A DNA stretch of 64,000 nt from Edaphochlamys debaryana (Eukaryota > Chlorophyta > Chlorophyceae > Chlamydomonadales), in the NCBI GenBank assembly GCA_016858145.1, contig JAEHOE010000012.1, positions 744,001-808,000 of the forward strand, read 5' to 3'. The position numbers and the translations under genes were made by a program. Each line of letters opens with the position of its first letter. Position 1 is the first letter of the stretch. Shown one piece after another: positions 22,496-34,942 of this stretch. The notes below the pieces were generated by a model. That model made no database searches, was not told the origin of the DNA, and saw only the letters and a program-made list of their open reading frames with translations.

Positions 22496-25400
22496 TTACA
22501 CCTCGCCCGCCGCCTCGTGCTGCTGCATCAGGACGTAGTGGATCTCGGACGAGCCCGTGCGGCGGATCTTGACCGACCCGGACGCCTTCATGCCACGGCC
22601 ATCAGTGCCCTCCTCCAGGCCGCCCCGCCGCCATGATGCCGACCGGGCCACGCCACGTGCGCTGCCGCCACCGCCGCTGCTGGCGGGCCGCTCCTCTGCC
22701 GCTGGCACCGCCACGCGGAGGCCGCCGGGGGACGTGACGTCCCCGTCCTCCTCCAGCCCCTCCCCCTCGCGCCGCCGCTTGGTCGCCCCTCCCGCCGCCG
22801 CCTCAGCACCGACCCAGTCGCCCGGCTCCACCATCGCCACCGCCTCCACGGCTGGCTCCGACGCCCCCGATGGCCCGCTCTGCGCCTGCAGGACCTCCGC
22901 CAGGGCAGCGTGGAAGCCCTCCGTCGCGCCCGCCGCCGCCGCCTTGCCGGCCGCCGCCGCCGTGCCGCCGGCCGCCGCCTCCTCGCCGCTGCCGAAGGAG
23001 CCGAGCGAGGGCCAGCTCAGCAGCTGCTGCTCGGGCGCACCCTCGGGGGTGAGCCGCATCTTGACGGCGCGGAAGGGCGCCTCTGCGCCAGGGCCCAGCT
23101 TTGAGACGGCCCTGATAGGATGATTCGGATTGGGTGGGGACCGGGCGCGTGCGGTGCGTGTCAGACTCGTGTGCAGCGCCGAGTGTCAGAGGCTCCTTGC
23201 CGCTGAGTGTATGGATGACCCTTGGACGTATTCCCAACTCCCGATGCAACACGGATGTAAGCCCCAAGCCCCCCCTACCGCCCTACCGGTACGCCTCCTC
23301 CAGCTGCCGCCAGCGCTCCTCCAGGCTGCCTGCGGGCGGGCCATGCGGCACGGCAAGGGGGCGCCTGCACTCAGCGCGGAGCAGCTGAGATCAAAGCGGG
23401 CGGCAAAGCACCTCGTCCAGTATGCACGAGTCCCCAGACCCCAGGTTACCCTGGTCGCACTTTCCCTTCACTACGCCCACTCCGCACGAGTCCGCGCGCA
23501 CCTGTGAGCCCCACGCTCATGCGCACGTAGCCCCGCGCAATGCCCGACTCGGACATCTCCCGGTCCGACAGCTCGCTGCTGGTGGAGGCGGCGCTGAGGG
23601 GGCGGCACAAAGATGGAGAGGGAGAGACTGAAGCGGAGGAAAGGGGTCGTGCACTTTTCTATGCCGTCCAACAGCAATGCCGCCCAACAAGACCCCCGAA
23701 AGTTTGGCGAGGCATGAACCCCTAGGCGAGGCCCCTAGGCTGGCAGTCCGCAGTTCATGCCCCGCAGTAGGCCCTCGGAAGCGCCTCGATGCGGTACATA
23801 CGGGGTGCACAGACCGCACCTGAGCGACATGAGCGTGTCGAAGTATCCCAGCGACACCGCCATGAAGCCGAAGCCCCACTTGTTCTGCAGCCGCTCCATG
23901 AGCTGTGCACAGCAGGAAGGCGTGAACACGTCATACCAGGGCAAGCGTGAATAGCACCACACATCATGCCGCCCAGGATCCCGGTAGTGTGTACACCGGA
24001 GCGCTCCCCAGGCTCCCAGCCCTCCAGGCCCCCGCCGGCTCACCGCATTGGCGCGGCCGGGTGTGCCCAGGTCCACCCCGAGCAGCCCACCGAAGCCATA
24101 ACCTGCGTTGGCCTGTTTCGCCATGAGCGCGTGCTGGGGGTGCGTGGTCAGGCCCGGGTACGTCACGGGGGCGCCCAGGGCCGCGAGCCGCTCCGCAAAG
24201 GCTGCGGCGCGGCGGCCGTGCTCCTGCGGGGCAGGCGCCAGGGCGGAAAGGGCGGACGGGGTCGGGCTCTCGCGCTCCCCCGGAGCACCCGGACGGCCTC
24301 TTGAGCACCGGATGGCCTAGACTCAGCCCTCCTTGTCGAGGTGCAGGTGCAGGTGCTAGGAGTTCCTGTGCCCCTCCGTCAAGGGCCCCGCACAACCTGG
24401 CAGCAGCCTGCGAGCGCACCTGCATCCTCAGCGCCAGGTGCGGCAGGCGCAGGGTGAGCTCCGACGCGACCCGGGGGTCCATGGTGGGGCCCAGCAGCAT
24501 GACGGGGCCCGTGTGGAAGTCGATGAGCGAGTCGATGAAGGCCGCGGGGCCGCACACGGCGCCCGCGATGATGTCGGAGGCGCCAGACACGAACTTTGTC
24601 AGGCTGCAGATGGGGAGAAAGGCAGGAGTATGTGAGCACGTGGTGTAGGAGGTCTGCTTGGGAGCAGGAGCAGCGGGCAGGCTTTGGGGTAGGCACTAGG
24701 CAGGGCCGTCAAGTGCAGCAAGAGGGTGAGGCGGCGCGGGGCTCACCTGTGGATGACGATGTCAGCGCCGAACTTGGTGGGGGTCACCACCATGGGGGTG
24801 AACCTGCGGCCAAGAGGAGGCAATGGCAGCGCGAGGGTTTCTGCAACCAGCTGTTGCTTTGCAACGTCTACTACGACGCCATGTTTCCTGGCCTGCCTGG
24901 GGCTCGTGGCACCGACCTGAACCTCCCCAGGCATCCGTCTGCCCCTTCTATAAGGACACCCTGGTCTGCCTCACGTGTTGTCCACCACCAGTTTGGCGCC
25001 GTGCCGCCTGGCCAGGGCGCTGAGGGCGCTGAGGTCCGCCACCCGCAGTATGGGGTTGGAGACCACCTCGGTGTAGAGCACCTGGGAGCACACCACAGCA
25101 GGCGGGCGCGGAGGCGTTGCCGGCTTACCCGTCACGCTCTACACGCCCAAGCCACACGCCCGTCTAGTGTGTGCGTGCCATATGCGCTGCTGCGCCGAGA
25201 GCCCTCCAGCCCTCATGCGCTCCGCAGCTCAGGTGCGATATAGCTAGGGGGGAGAGTTGTCAAGATGACGCACGAGACTGCTCCGTGAGGAGCGGCCCCG
25301 ACCGCACCTTTGTGGGGCGCGCCTGCAGCGCCGCCTCCACCGCCGCGAGGTCGGAGATGTCCACGAAGGTGGTGCTGATGTTGCACTGAGGGTTGGGGTG

Positions 25401-26506
25401 TTGAGGCGGGAGAGGGACATGCGCGTAATGCGCACGACGGGCTCATACCACGCGGCAGGAGCGCAGCCCGAAAGGGCAGCGGCGGCCTGGAGGTCGAGCT
25501 GCGCCTCGCACACTACGTGCGTCGAGATGCCAAGCATACGGTTTGCAAGACCTGGTGGCAGCTAGCAGGCCGGGCGAAACCCACCGCGGCCCGCCCTGCC
25601 CCGCACCTTGACCGGCAGCAAGCTCTTGAAGAGCGCGTGGCTGCCGCCGTAGATGGAGTTGGAGGCAACCACGTGGTCCCCGGCGTTGCACAGCGCCAGG
25701 ATGGTGGAGGAAATCGCGGCCATGCCTGTACGGGTGGAGAGGGATGGGTTTGGTGGGGCAGGAGAGGGCTGAAGGGGCGGAGGTGAGTTGGGGGAGCTAG
25801 CAGGGAAGGCGGGAAGGCCGGCCGGGGAGAGGCCTGCGCAAGGTGTGCCGCCGGCGGGAGGGCTGGGTTTGGTGCGACCCTGCCCACCTGAGCTGCACGG
25901 GTAAGCCGCCTCAGTAGCCTGCAGGCAATGCAGTGTTTAGCTTGAAGGCTGCTGGGCGCACCCGCCAGCCGAGAGGCCCTTGCACAGCATCCCAGCGGAG
26001 CAGGTGGGTCCCACCTCCATGGCTGCTAGCAGCCGACCCAGGTGCCGGACGGTGGGGTTGAAGGCCCGCCCGTAGACATAGCAGCCCCCTGAGCGGATAG
26101 AGCGGTCAGGGGACTTGCGAGCGTTTGCCCGTCGGTTGGCTCTAGGGTTTCGGGAGACTCTCCCACCTTTCTCCGGCCCAGCTTGCCCGCTGAATATTGC
26201 CGGCATCGTGTCCGCTTCCAACACTGCGGTGGTGGCAGCGCTCAGTGAGCACAGGTTGAATCGACGCGGAACAGGGGAGCGGGGGAGCCGCGCCGGATGT
26301 AACAGAGGCAAGGACTCAGAGATGTTAGACGTCATCGGTAAGCGGGCACGCCCAGCGAAGCTGACGCAAGTTCCTTGCTGTCCTCGGCAATTTGCCACTG
26401 CCAGGTCCTCGCCTGTGAACGTGGTTGATATCTCCACGCTCGCGTTGACACCTCCAAATTCGCCAAACTCGCGCTTGCCCGCGACAAGCAGGTCAGCTGG
26501 GTCCAT
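22496..26506 (-). CDS. MGL: Methionine gamma-lyase (PLP-dependent)
   Basis: Cytosolic-type enzyme splitting L-methionine into methanethiol, 2-oxobutyrate and ammonia. It starts at ATG 26506. Early exons are 26506-26413, 26223-26167, 26088-26015 and 25920-25890, encoding EFGGVNASVEISTTFT, LEADTMPAIFSGQ and CYVYGRAFNPTV, the plant MGL signature. Next come YPCSSGMAAISSTI and NSIYGGSHALF, then FTPMVVTPTKFGADIVIHS. The PLP lysine is in LTKFVSGASDIIAGA (codon 24596-24594). Later exons encode YGFGGLLGVDLGTPGRANA, WGFGFMAVSLGYFDTLMS, STSSELSDREMSESGIARGY and GSLEERWRQLEEAYR. A TAG follows at 23285-23283, which would end the protein at the usual family length. However, splicing CCG|GTAGGG to an acceptor just before 23110 stays in frame and adds about 205 mostly disordered residues ending at 22496. 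Intron 1 appears to be GC-AG. Identity is sure; the C-terminus is not. Confidence 0.88.
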
Positions 26507-28458
26507 CCTGCGCCGAGACGACGTGTCGCTCGCTTCTCGAGGTCCGGCTCAAGCACAGGCGTTCAATGGGCGACAAAGGGGGTGGGTTCTATGTACTTCT
26601 CTGGGAATCGTGTTGTGTCTACGCAGCGTGGCGTTGACGGGCAGATGAGCGGGCCCCCTCGGCGGAGGCGGAGGCCGCGATACCGTCAGGCCGATATTGA
26701 CACGCGGCTCGGCATGTAGCTTCTGACCCCGGCCTGGTACCACTACAGGGACTCCACATTGACGGCTGCCCGCGCTGCTCAGGGACGTCGCAGGACCTTC
26801 TCTTGCCGGGATCCTATAGCATGACCTCCATCCTCCGCACAGATGACGGGTCCTGACTGTGCCCGCTGCGGACCTATCGCACTAGCCCCCGCGCGTCTGC
26901 TTCAACACCCTCATAGCGCCATGAACGAGCCACTCGTCCGTGGGGTTTGGGTGTCTGGCCCGCAGGTCCCGCCAAGGAATAGAGAAGGCACCCTACCGGT
27001 ATTGCCCCAGGCGCCCCAGACCCAGGCTGCCCGGCCTGGCGGGGTTTGGGGCTCGGCCCTTTTCCCTGTCCTGAGGAGGGCAGACACCCTTGTTGGCCTC
27101 TCCCCATGTCCCTAAGCTCGCGGCCGATGTAAGTCCTCTCATCAGGCAGGCGTATGTATGCAGCCGCCAGTGCCAACCGGTCACCACGATGCAAGAGAAC
27201 AGGGGCCACGGCACAGCGCCTTTGGGCGTCCTCGGAGGTCCGGGGGCCTCTGACAGCGTCAGGTATCGGCAGATAACCAGCTCGTAGCTCAGCCCGCGGG
27301 GATCTGCCGCAGGAGTCCTGCACAGCCGGCTGGCCAGACCCTGCATGCGACACGCCTCTTTACCCGCTGACGTGACCGCTGGGAGGCTTTGGGTTATTAG
27401 GGTTGCCAGTTGAGGCCGCTGCGACAGGCTGCGTGCCACACACGAGTCTTATGTGTTTGGGTTATGACGGGAATGCTGCCGCCATTCCGTGCCCTCCGTC
27501 CCTCCCTTCCGGCTACCAAAAGCCCCAGGCGGCCGCCTCAGCCTCCCACGCCTTCCACTTCGCCTCCTCCTCCCAGCCTCCTCCTCCGCCCGCTCCGCCG
27601 CCTCCCGCCCCTCCCGATCGCTCGCCTCCGCCGCCGCCGCCCGCTCCTCCGCCAATCGCCAATCCCCAGGTTGGTACCCAGGCCTCTACCCAGGGCACGC
27701 CAAGCCTCAAATGTTGGCAGCAGCAGCCGTTAGGAGCTGACCGGCGCGGAGGGCTCATCCTCAAACCAGCCCAAGCATCCTGCTGGCCCATACAGCATCC
27801 TCGCTCGCCCGGACCCTGCTGGGGCAACGGCGAGTCTGCTGGGGCCCGCGCTGTCGCTTCCCACCCGATGCCCAGATCCCTACGATCATTACACACTGTC
27901 ATCCGTGCTGAGCGCTTCGTACGCTGCCCGACATCCCGCCGCATCGATCGGCCTTGGCCGGCCTCGGGAGGACGACCGGGGCCGAACCATTTTCGTCAGT
28001 ATGCTTTATCGATATACCACAATCATGACGGTTGGGGCGGCGTGGGCTCGTTCGGGGTGCGCGGTTCGCTGCTGGGCGTCATCTGCGCTTCTTCTGTCGT
28101 CACCAGGTGAAAGGTCAACGACGCAAACAGCTGCGAGCATGCTGTCAGAGGCTATATAGGTATGTGCAGGATAGACGAGCAAGCAAGCAAGCCCTCGTGC
28201 GGTGCGAAACTCCCATATCGTACTCGCGTACCGCGTGCGGCCCTACAGACCCTGCTGCCGCAGCCGGGTACGTCTCTGGCAACCGAAAGTAAATGTCTAC
28301 CTGTAGGCTAGTGTTCATACCCCCAAGGCAGCCCGTTCGAGGCCTCGGCCTTCCTAGTAGGACCGTGCCCTGCCTTCCAGCTTGCAGTATGCTTGGCCTC
28401 GGAGAATGCTTAAGGAGCTATGCGCACCTGTAGCTGCAAAGTGGACGCGCAGAAAGCA
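26507..28458. other. Divergent intergenic region
   Basis: No supported gene over almost 2 kb. It must contain the promoters of methionine gamma-lyase and of the receptor kinase. About 27520-27660 is a biased CCT/CGC stretch that can be read as proline-rich on the plus strand or as a charged helix on the minus strand, with nothing to choose between them. A short dispersed motif lies at 27055-27105. Confidence 0.45.
27055..27105 (-). repeat. Short dispersed motif, copy 1
   Basis: About 48 bases match 41494-41542 in reverse orientation, with the shared core AACAAGGGTGTCTG, then CCTCCTCAGGACAG, then AAAAGGG(C/T)(C/T)GAGCCCC. The last part also occurs inside the 110-bp repeat at 21728 and 50791. 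Confidence 0.6.
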
Positions 28459-31400
28459 ATGAAGAATGTTTCGGTCGCGCGCCTTGCGGCCCTGTTCTTG
28501 GCAGTGCTGGCAAGCAGCTCAGCACAGCTGACGCCAGGGTGGCGCGCCTGCTCAACGGGCCGAGACCTCGCTCGCGCCTTCGCGGAGGGAGATGGGGCCC
28601 TGCTCACGGCCGATATTACGCTCAGCCAACAGGACTGGGACGGCCTGTCCATCCCCATTGTCATTGCGGCCAACCGGTCGTTTACGGTGGCCGGCGTGGC
28701 CGACGAAACCCGCCGTGGGCTGCTTCGCGGCCCCACGCTCGACCTTGCGGCAGAAGATGTGCGCGCCAAGGTAAGGATGCCGGGGGTCTGTGCCGTAGTC
28801 CTCTTAGTGGTTTGCGCGCGTGCGTACATGGAGTGGTGGTGTGCGGGCGTTAGGCGGGGGCTGTGGAGGCCCCGGGGCTCGGGAGTGAGGGCTGCACCCT
28901 AGCGGGGAACTGGTGCTGCGCCCGGAGGGCCTCTGAACCCAACAATCAGCATTCCCTTCACACCTTCCAACCTATCCACTATTGACCCGCACCCCAGCCC
29001 CTCACCAGCCTTTCGCCCCTCTTCCTCAACTCCATAGATCCGGTTGGAGCCAGGCGCCTCTCTCACCTTCCGCAACCTGGTGCTGGTGCACTGGCGGGAA
29101 GGCAGCAGCAACCAGGCCCCCGGCGTGTCGCTAGTCGCACCCGTGGTGGCGGCACCGGCGCCTGCGGGCACCGCCGCCACGCCGCCGCCGGTTACAATTG
29201 TACGGCTGGAGCACGTGGGCATGCTGTACAGGTACTGCTTCCCCATGTCGCTTGCCAAGCCCGCCGCGGCGGCCTTCCGGCGGCCCGACGCCATGCCTGG
29301 TACGAACTCGTACGAATGGGACTTCCCGTGGCCGGCAAACTGCATCAACAGCACGTGGGCGCGTCCCATGGAGCGATGGTGGGTACCTCGGGTGTCGCAG
29401 GAGGGGATCGAGGCCGACACGGGACCGCGGCCTTGGCTTGAACGAGCTGGAGGGGTCGAGCGTGGAGCGAGGCGGGGACTTGCCTGAGGGTTGAGGCCAT
29501 GGCCGCGGGGGCACTGGAGTGCAGGCAGTCCCGGGGGGCTGACTTCAGCCCTCACAGTATCAGCCCCTGGCTTGTGTGCGCCACTGCCCGCAGCTACACG
29601 TACGTCGGGCGGTACCTCGATGTGGCTTCGGCGGGTGCTGACGTGGACTCTCTGGGGCGGCCCACGTTGAACGGATACTACGTACGTCGGTGCACGGAGA
29701 TGAGGGTGGCCGAGCAGGGGCTTGGGCAAGGCAGTGCACGCTCGCGGGGTCCGCACCAGGCTTGGGGGGCCATGGTGGCCGCTGGGCGGTGGCCGAAACG
29801 GCGGCTGGAGCTTCTGCCCCTCTTGCAATCCCCCTAGGATCGGACGCCTGGCCCGAGCTAGAGGGTGGTTACACGCGGGCACTTGGCGTTCGGGCGCTGA
29901 GCAGCTGCTGCCGGGCCCCTCCTGCTGGTCCCACCCTCAGGTCCAATACCTGGATGCCATCGGGCTCTGCACGCTCACCATGCCGGAGGAGTGCATCGCC
30001 CGGCTGCGGCCCGTGGGCTGCTCGCTCTTCCTCAACGCCCAGCCCGAGGAGCCGCCGCCGCCCGCACCGCCGCCGCAGCCGCCGTACGCGCCGCCGCAGC
30101 CGCTGCCGGACGCTGACATGGCAAGCACCATTGTGGCTGGTACGGACGGCGGCGGATCCAGTGGCGACAGTGATCAGACGGGAGCTGTCGTTGGCGCAGC
30201 TGTGGGCGGTGAGTGATGCTCGTGGTGGCGTGGGACATGCGCAAGATTCCAGCCTGAGGGGTGGGGCTTGGGACACTGTAGGGGCGGCATGAACGCTGCA
30301 TGTAGCGTATAGGCTGAGCCCGATCTGGAGGCGGCTGTGGAGTTAGCGCACCGGAGCCTGCCCGGTCAGAGCCTCAAGGGAAGCAGCCCGTGGGGGCAGG
30401 CCCGGCGTGCGGGCACCGAGGCTAGCTCCTCTTTTTGGGCCGCGCCCTGGCTGGCTTGCGGACTCACAAGGCCGCGCTGATTGAAACTCCACCGATGCTC
30501 TGCCCTGCTCGCGGCCCCCCTTGCAGGTGCCGTGGGCGGGTGTCTCGTGCTGGCGCTGGCGGCGGTGGCGGTGGTCATGTACCGGCGGCGCCGCCATGGC
30601 TCCGCCGCCGCCGGTACGGCGGAGGCCTCCGCGGCCGCTGGTGCGCGGTCTGACATGGAGGCCGGCGGCGCCCCATGCCCTGCGTCCGCCCTCAACGCGG
30701 GCAACAGCTCCAATGCTTGGTGAGCGGGCGTTTGCAGATGCGGGCGTGAGATCACGGTCCTCCTGCAATAATGCCGCGCCGCTTGAGGCTCAAATCGCAA
30801 CACGCTGCTCGTCCCACTGTCCCCCTTTCGCAGCGTTCACATGGAAGTCTCCTCGACCACGACGGCTGCCACCAGCAGCAACATACACGACAGCGACCTG
30901 TCCTCGGCAACGGGGAGCAAGGGCCGCATCACAAGCCCCGCAGGCATCGGAGGTGCGAGTTGCTGCACTTGTAGCCAGGGCACAGGACCGCGCCCGCCAG
31001 TTTGGACCTTTTCTGTGCTCGTTGCTCAGGCCTGCCACGCCCCGTTAGCACCGACTCTGAGCTTTCCGATCTGCCCTCCCTCCCCCCCTTTCGCTGCTGT
31101 CAGCTCGTGGCCTTCTGGGCCTAGGGTCCCTGGCCTCGTCGTCAGGGCCCCTGGAGGGCGGCGATACAGATGACGTCGTGACACACCAAACTCCCGTCCG
31201 CAAGGACGTCAAACTCAACATTCACCTCAACTCAAAGCCCGCTGCTGCGACAACCGCAGCAATATCACGCCGGGAGAGCCCCTCCTCTGCGGCGCTGGAT
31301 TCATTAGTGAACCTCATGGCTCGGGGGCCGTCAGCGCCCGGCACCGGCGGTCGTTCTGGAGGCGACGGTGTCACGTCACCCGCAACCGACACGGACGGCC

Positions 31401-34400
31401 GGCGGCCGCCGGAACAGTCCGGGGAGCGAGAGACGGAGCGTGAGGGCGGCGTGTCGTCCCTTCTGGCGCTGCAAGCCAGTGGCTCGTCCATGGTCACCGG
31501 TACCGCCTCCGAAGTCAAGCTTACGCCCGTCATGCTGGGCAAAGGTGCGCACACCCGGAAGGCACAGGGCTAATGTGATGCACTGTACTGTGGGCCCCTG
31601 TGACTGCAGCTCTGCTTGATGCCGTGTGCAAGCTCACGGCAGCAACCCCTGATGGAATTGGAACCTTCCACAGGCGCGTTCGGGCGCGTGATGGTGGGCG
31701 AGTGGAACGGGCAGCAGGTGGCCGTCAAGGTGGTGGCAGACACGCACAAGTGGGGCGGCTCGCAGGACGTGTTGCTCAAGTGCTTTGCACACGAGGTGGA
31801 AATCCTGGCGCGCTGCCAGCACCCCAACATCCTGCGTCTGCTGGCGGCCTGCCCGCGCCCGCCTCGGCTGTGCCTGGTGGGTTATTGGGGGCATGGTCTT
31901 CCTATTGAGTGGGAGTGGGAGCCTCCAAACCCAGGGCTGGCCCACACGGGTCCTTGGATTGGACGCGCTGGGGCATACCGATACGTGCAAGTGACTGCGT
32001 CACCCGGAGAGGGCTTCTCCTTACTTGGCCGTCGCTTGATTGTGGGTTGCTGGCCTCGTTGCCTCCCCCAGGTGACGGAGCTGATGGAGACGAGCCTGGA
32101 CGGCGTGCTCCACGGAGGCACGGCCATGCGCCTGTCGCTTCGCAAGGTGGGGGGTGCAGCGCTGGGAAGCGGAGGCAACGGCCCTCGGACAGCTCCTGTG
32201 CTGACACCCCTGCTTCCCTGCCGACCCGCGCGGACAGGTGCTCTACATCGCCGCCCAGATTGCGCGTGGCCTCGCATACCTGGTAGGTCCCTCGCGCTCG
32301 GCGCCTTCTCCGGGCTTACCAGGCTGAACCCACAAGGCTGAGACAAGAGTGCGCTTGGGCGCGCATGGTGGTTGCTCGGTGCTGTGGCTAAGGACAACGG
32401 GTTTGGCCCCCGCCCGTCCCTCGGCTCCACTCCGCTCCGCCCCGCTTGTTACCCGCCTGCCTTGAGCCTCCCGCACGCCCGTCCTGTCTATGGTTACTAG
32501 CGGTTCCATCAGTGCCACCCTCCATCCATATCCAATCGCACAATCGCTCCAAGCTCCTAAGCCTGCCCAGCCTGCCGCCCCACCCCCACTATTCCGAGCC
32601 CTCGTGGTCCGAGCCGCGGCCGGAGCCCGCCTGCTCGACCGCCGCCACCGCACCCGCGTGTACGGCCTTGCGCCGGCGCCGGTCGCGCACCTCCGACCGT
32701 TCTGGCAGCCTAATGGGCTTGCGCTTGTTGCGGGCCGGCCGGGGCGCCTCCGCAGTGGTGCAGCCCGCGCAGCCGGCGGCACCGCAGGCCGCCCACGACG
32801 CAGGCCGCCCGGGCACGGTCACCGCGGGGCGCAGTGCGCACGCCTCCGCCGTGAGCGGCCCTCGACGCGCCCAGTCACAGCGGCAGGGGTCGCACATGCA
32901 TGCCCACCCGGCACCCGCATTTGCGCCCGGCAGTGCGACCTTCACGCGCGACCCTGTCGCGGCAGCGCACCAGAAGCAGCTCTGACAGCGGCCCGGCCTC
33001 GACTGCAGCCTGCGCACGCTGGGCCTGAGACTGTTGAGCGGTCATCTCGTTGTTGTTGGTGCCGGGCTGGATGCCCGAGCTGCCCAGGTGGCCGCGGAGG
33101 TAGAACTCGTACACCGTGTTACCGCTTGTGAGCCCTGCTCCCTTCCTGCGCGCACCCCTGCCCAACAGCACCCGACCATCGTCCACCGTGACGTCAAGCC
33201 GGGGAACATCCTGCTCAACGACGCCGCCAAGTCCCGGCCAGTGGTCAAGATCTCGGTGAGGAGGGGCTGGGAACTGCGTGGGCTGATGGGCGCGGGCTTG
33301 GCGGCTGGGCCAAGGCGCTGCAGCGGGGATGGAAGCATTGTGCAACCGGGTCTGCGGGTCTGTGTACTCGGGGGTCTGTAACTGTCCGGCTCTCCGGCCC
33401 TCCGGCCCCTTGCTCCGGGACTCCAAATCCCTCACATGGTAACGGGCCGTGCCATGACGTCTTTGCAACAACAGTGCCGCCTTATCCCGCCGCTCCGTCT
33501 GCCCCATGTCGCTCCCAGGACTTCGGTCTTTCGCGTCTGCGCAGTACGGTCCTGATCACGGCCACCCCAGGGGCCGGCACGCCCGGGTACCTGGCGCCAG
33601 GTGCGGCCGCCCTGCGTACCCCTCTACCTCGTGACCCGGCCTAGCCTGCCTTAGGACTGAGGCCGTGGCGTTATGCGGTCAGGATTGGGACAGGAGATTA
33701 CGCAGGCAGAGCAGCCACCAGGACCTCCTGAGTTATCGCGACGTCCTGTCTTCCGTGCGGTTGCCACTTGCAGAGTGCTTCGAGCAAGGGGTAATGGGCA
33801 CGATCACCCATAAGGCGGACATCTTCTCCCTCGGAGGTGAGCTAACTATGAAGGCGGTTTCATCTTAGGCAAGACGGTCGAGTGCCGGCAAGGGCGTGGC
33901 TGGGCGTCTGGGTTTTTTCCGTTTTTGCGCCGCACGCTCATCGGCGACGCAGCTGAGCCCAAATACAAAGATCACGGCGCCCCTCGGCCGACGAACTCAG
34001 ATATGCTGCGAGCTTTTGCGGCGGAAACTGTCTTGTCGTAGTCGCGAGAGACGTACTCGTCGCCTCGCAGCACATCACCGTAAATCCTGTCCAACATCAC
34101 GCGGCACATTATGGCGAGAAGCCTGATACTCTTCGCTCATCTAGACCTCAGCTCACCTTCCCTTTCATCGCGCCGCAGTTGTCATCTGGGAGATGCTGAC
34201 TCGCGAGCGGCCCTGGGACGGCGTGGCGCCGCTGGGCATCGCAGTGGGGGTGGCGCGCGAGCAGCGCCGCCTGCCCCTGTCGCAGCTGCCCCCCAACCGC
34301 TGCCCCCCCGAGCTCAAGGCCCTGGTGGAGCAGTGCTGGGACAAGGACCCGCTGAGGCGCCCCGCGGCAGCCGAGCTGTCCAAGATCCTCGAGGTGCGCG

Positions 34401-34942
34401 CGGTGGCCGCCCATGGGGCCTAGGAGGGCGGTAGCGGGTGGCCTGGCGGTACTGCTGAGCCTATAGGGGCCGGTCGACCCCGCTACAGATGGATAGCAGG
34501 TGCGCTGGCCTGTGTGGAGTGTAGCTCTTGCTTCCTGGTTTGGGCCGCTCCCGCTGGGCGCTGAGCCCGTGCCTCGAGCGCCGGCGGCTGCCCGTCCTCA
34601 GTCCACGGCGACCATTAGTCCGGGAGCGTCGCAGGGCCCGGGCGTCCGTGTGCGCGACTTTGAGCTTCGATCGCGGCCGGGCCCAGCCGTGCACCTTTGC
34701 TTACGGCCCATAACGACGCTCCCTTCCGCCTGGCCCCGCAGAAGATGGAGCTCGACTTGGTTCAGCCGGCGGCCACTGAGGAGAGCGAGATACGGCCCGC
34801 GGGTCCCGAGCCCGAGGCCAGCCCTGAGGCTAGCCCCTCTCTAGCCGTCAAGGATGCGGGTGCAGCCAGAGAGGATGAGTCAGATGAGTATGAGTACGGG
34901 CCCATCCTCGCTGTGAGCTTGGCCGGAGACCAACGCTACTAA
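28459..34942 (+). CDS. Receptor-like TKL protein kinase, intact catalytic motifs
   Basis: Predicted single-pass membrane Ser/Thr (TKL-type) kinase. It starts at 28459 (MKNVSVARLAALFLAVLASS, signal peptide); exon 1 ends at AAK|GTAAGG near 28770. Ectodomain exons are near 29037-29390, 29595-29680 and 29940-30208, ending in a proline-rich stalk (PPPPAPPPQPPYAPPQP). The transmembrane segment is at about 30524-30580 (GGCLVLALAAVAVVMYRRRR). The linker exon (about 31180-31544) ends LGKG, and joining to AFGRV gives a perfect glycine loop, LGKGAFGRV. Further motifs are VAVKVV, HEVEIL, HRDVKPGN (33180), DFGLSR (33521), GTPGYLAPE, HKADIFSLG, and WDKDPLRRP in subdomain XI. All catalytic residues are present. 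The kinase is split by an intron of nearly 0.9 kb (about 32282-33169). The tail is acidic (DESDEYEYG); stop TAA 34940-34942. The ligand is unknown. Volvocine genomes have many such kinases. Confidence 0.82.

Noticed and set aside
22557..23123. Plus-strand 188-codon Ser/Pro-rich frame
   Set aside because: It overlaps the minus-strand extension of methionine gamma-lyase, and the Ser/Pro composition is what the complement of that Gly/Ala-rich frame gives. No domain.
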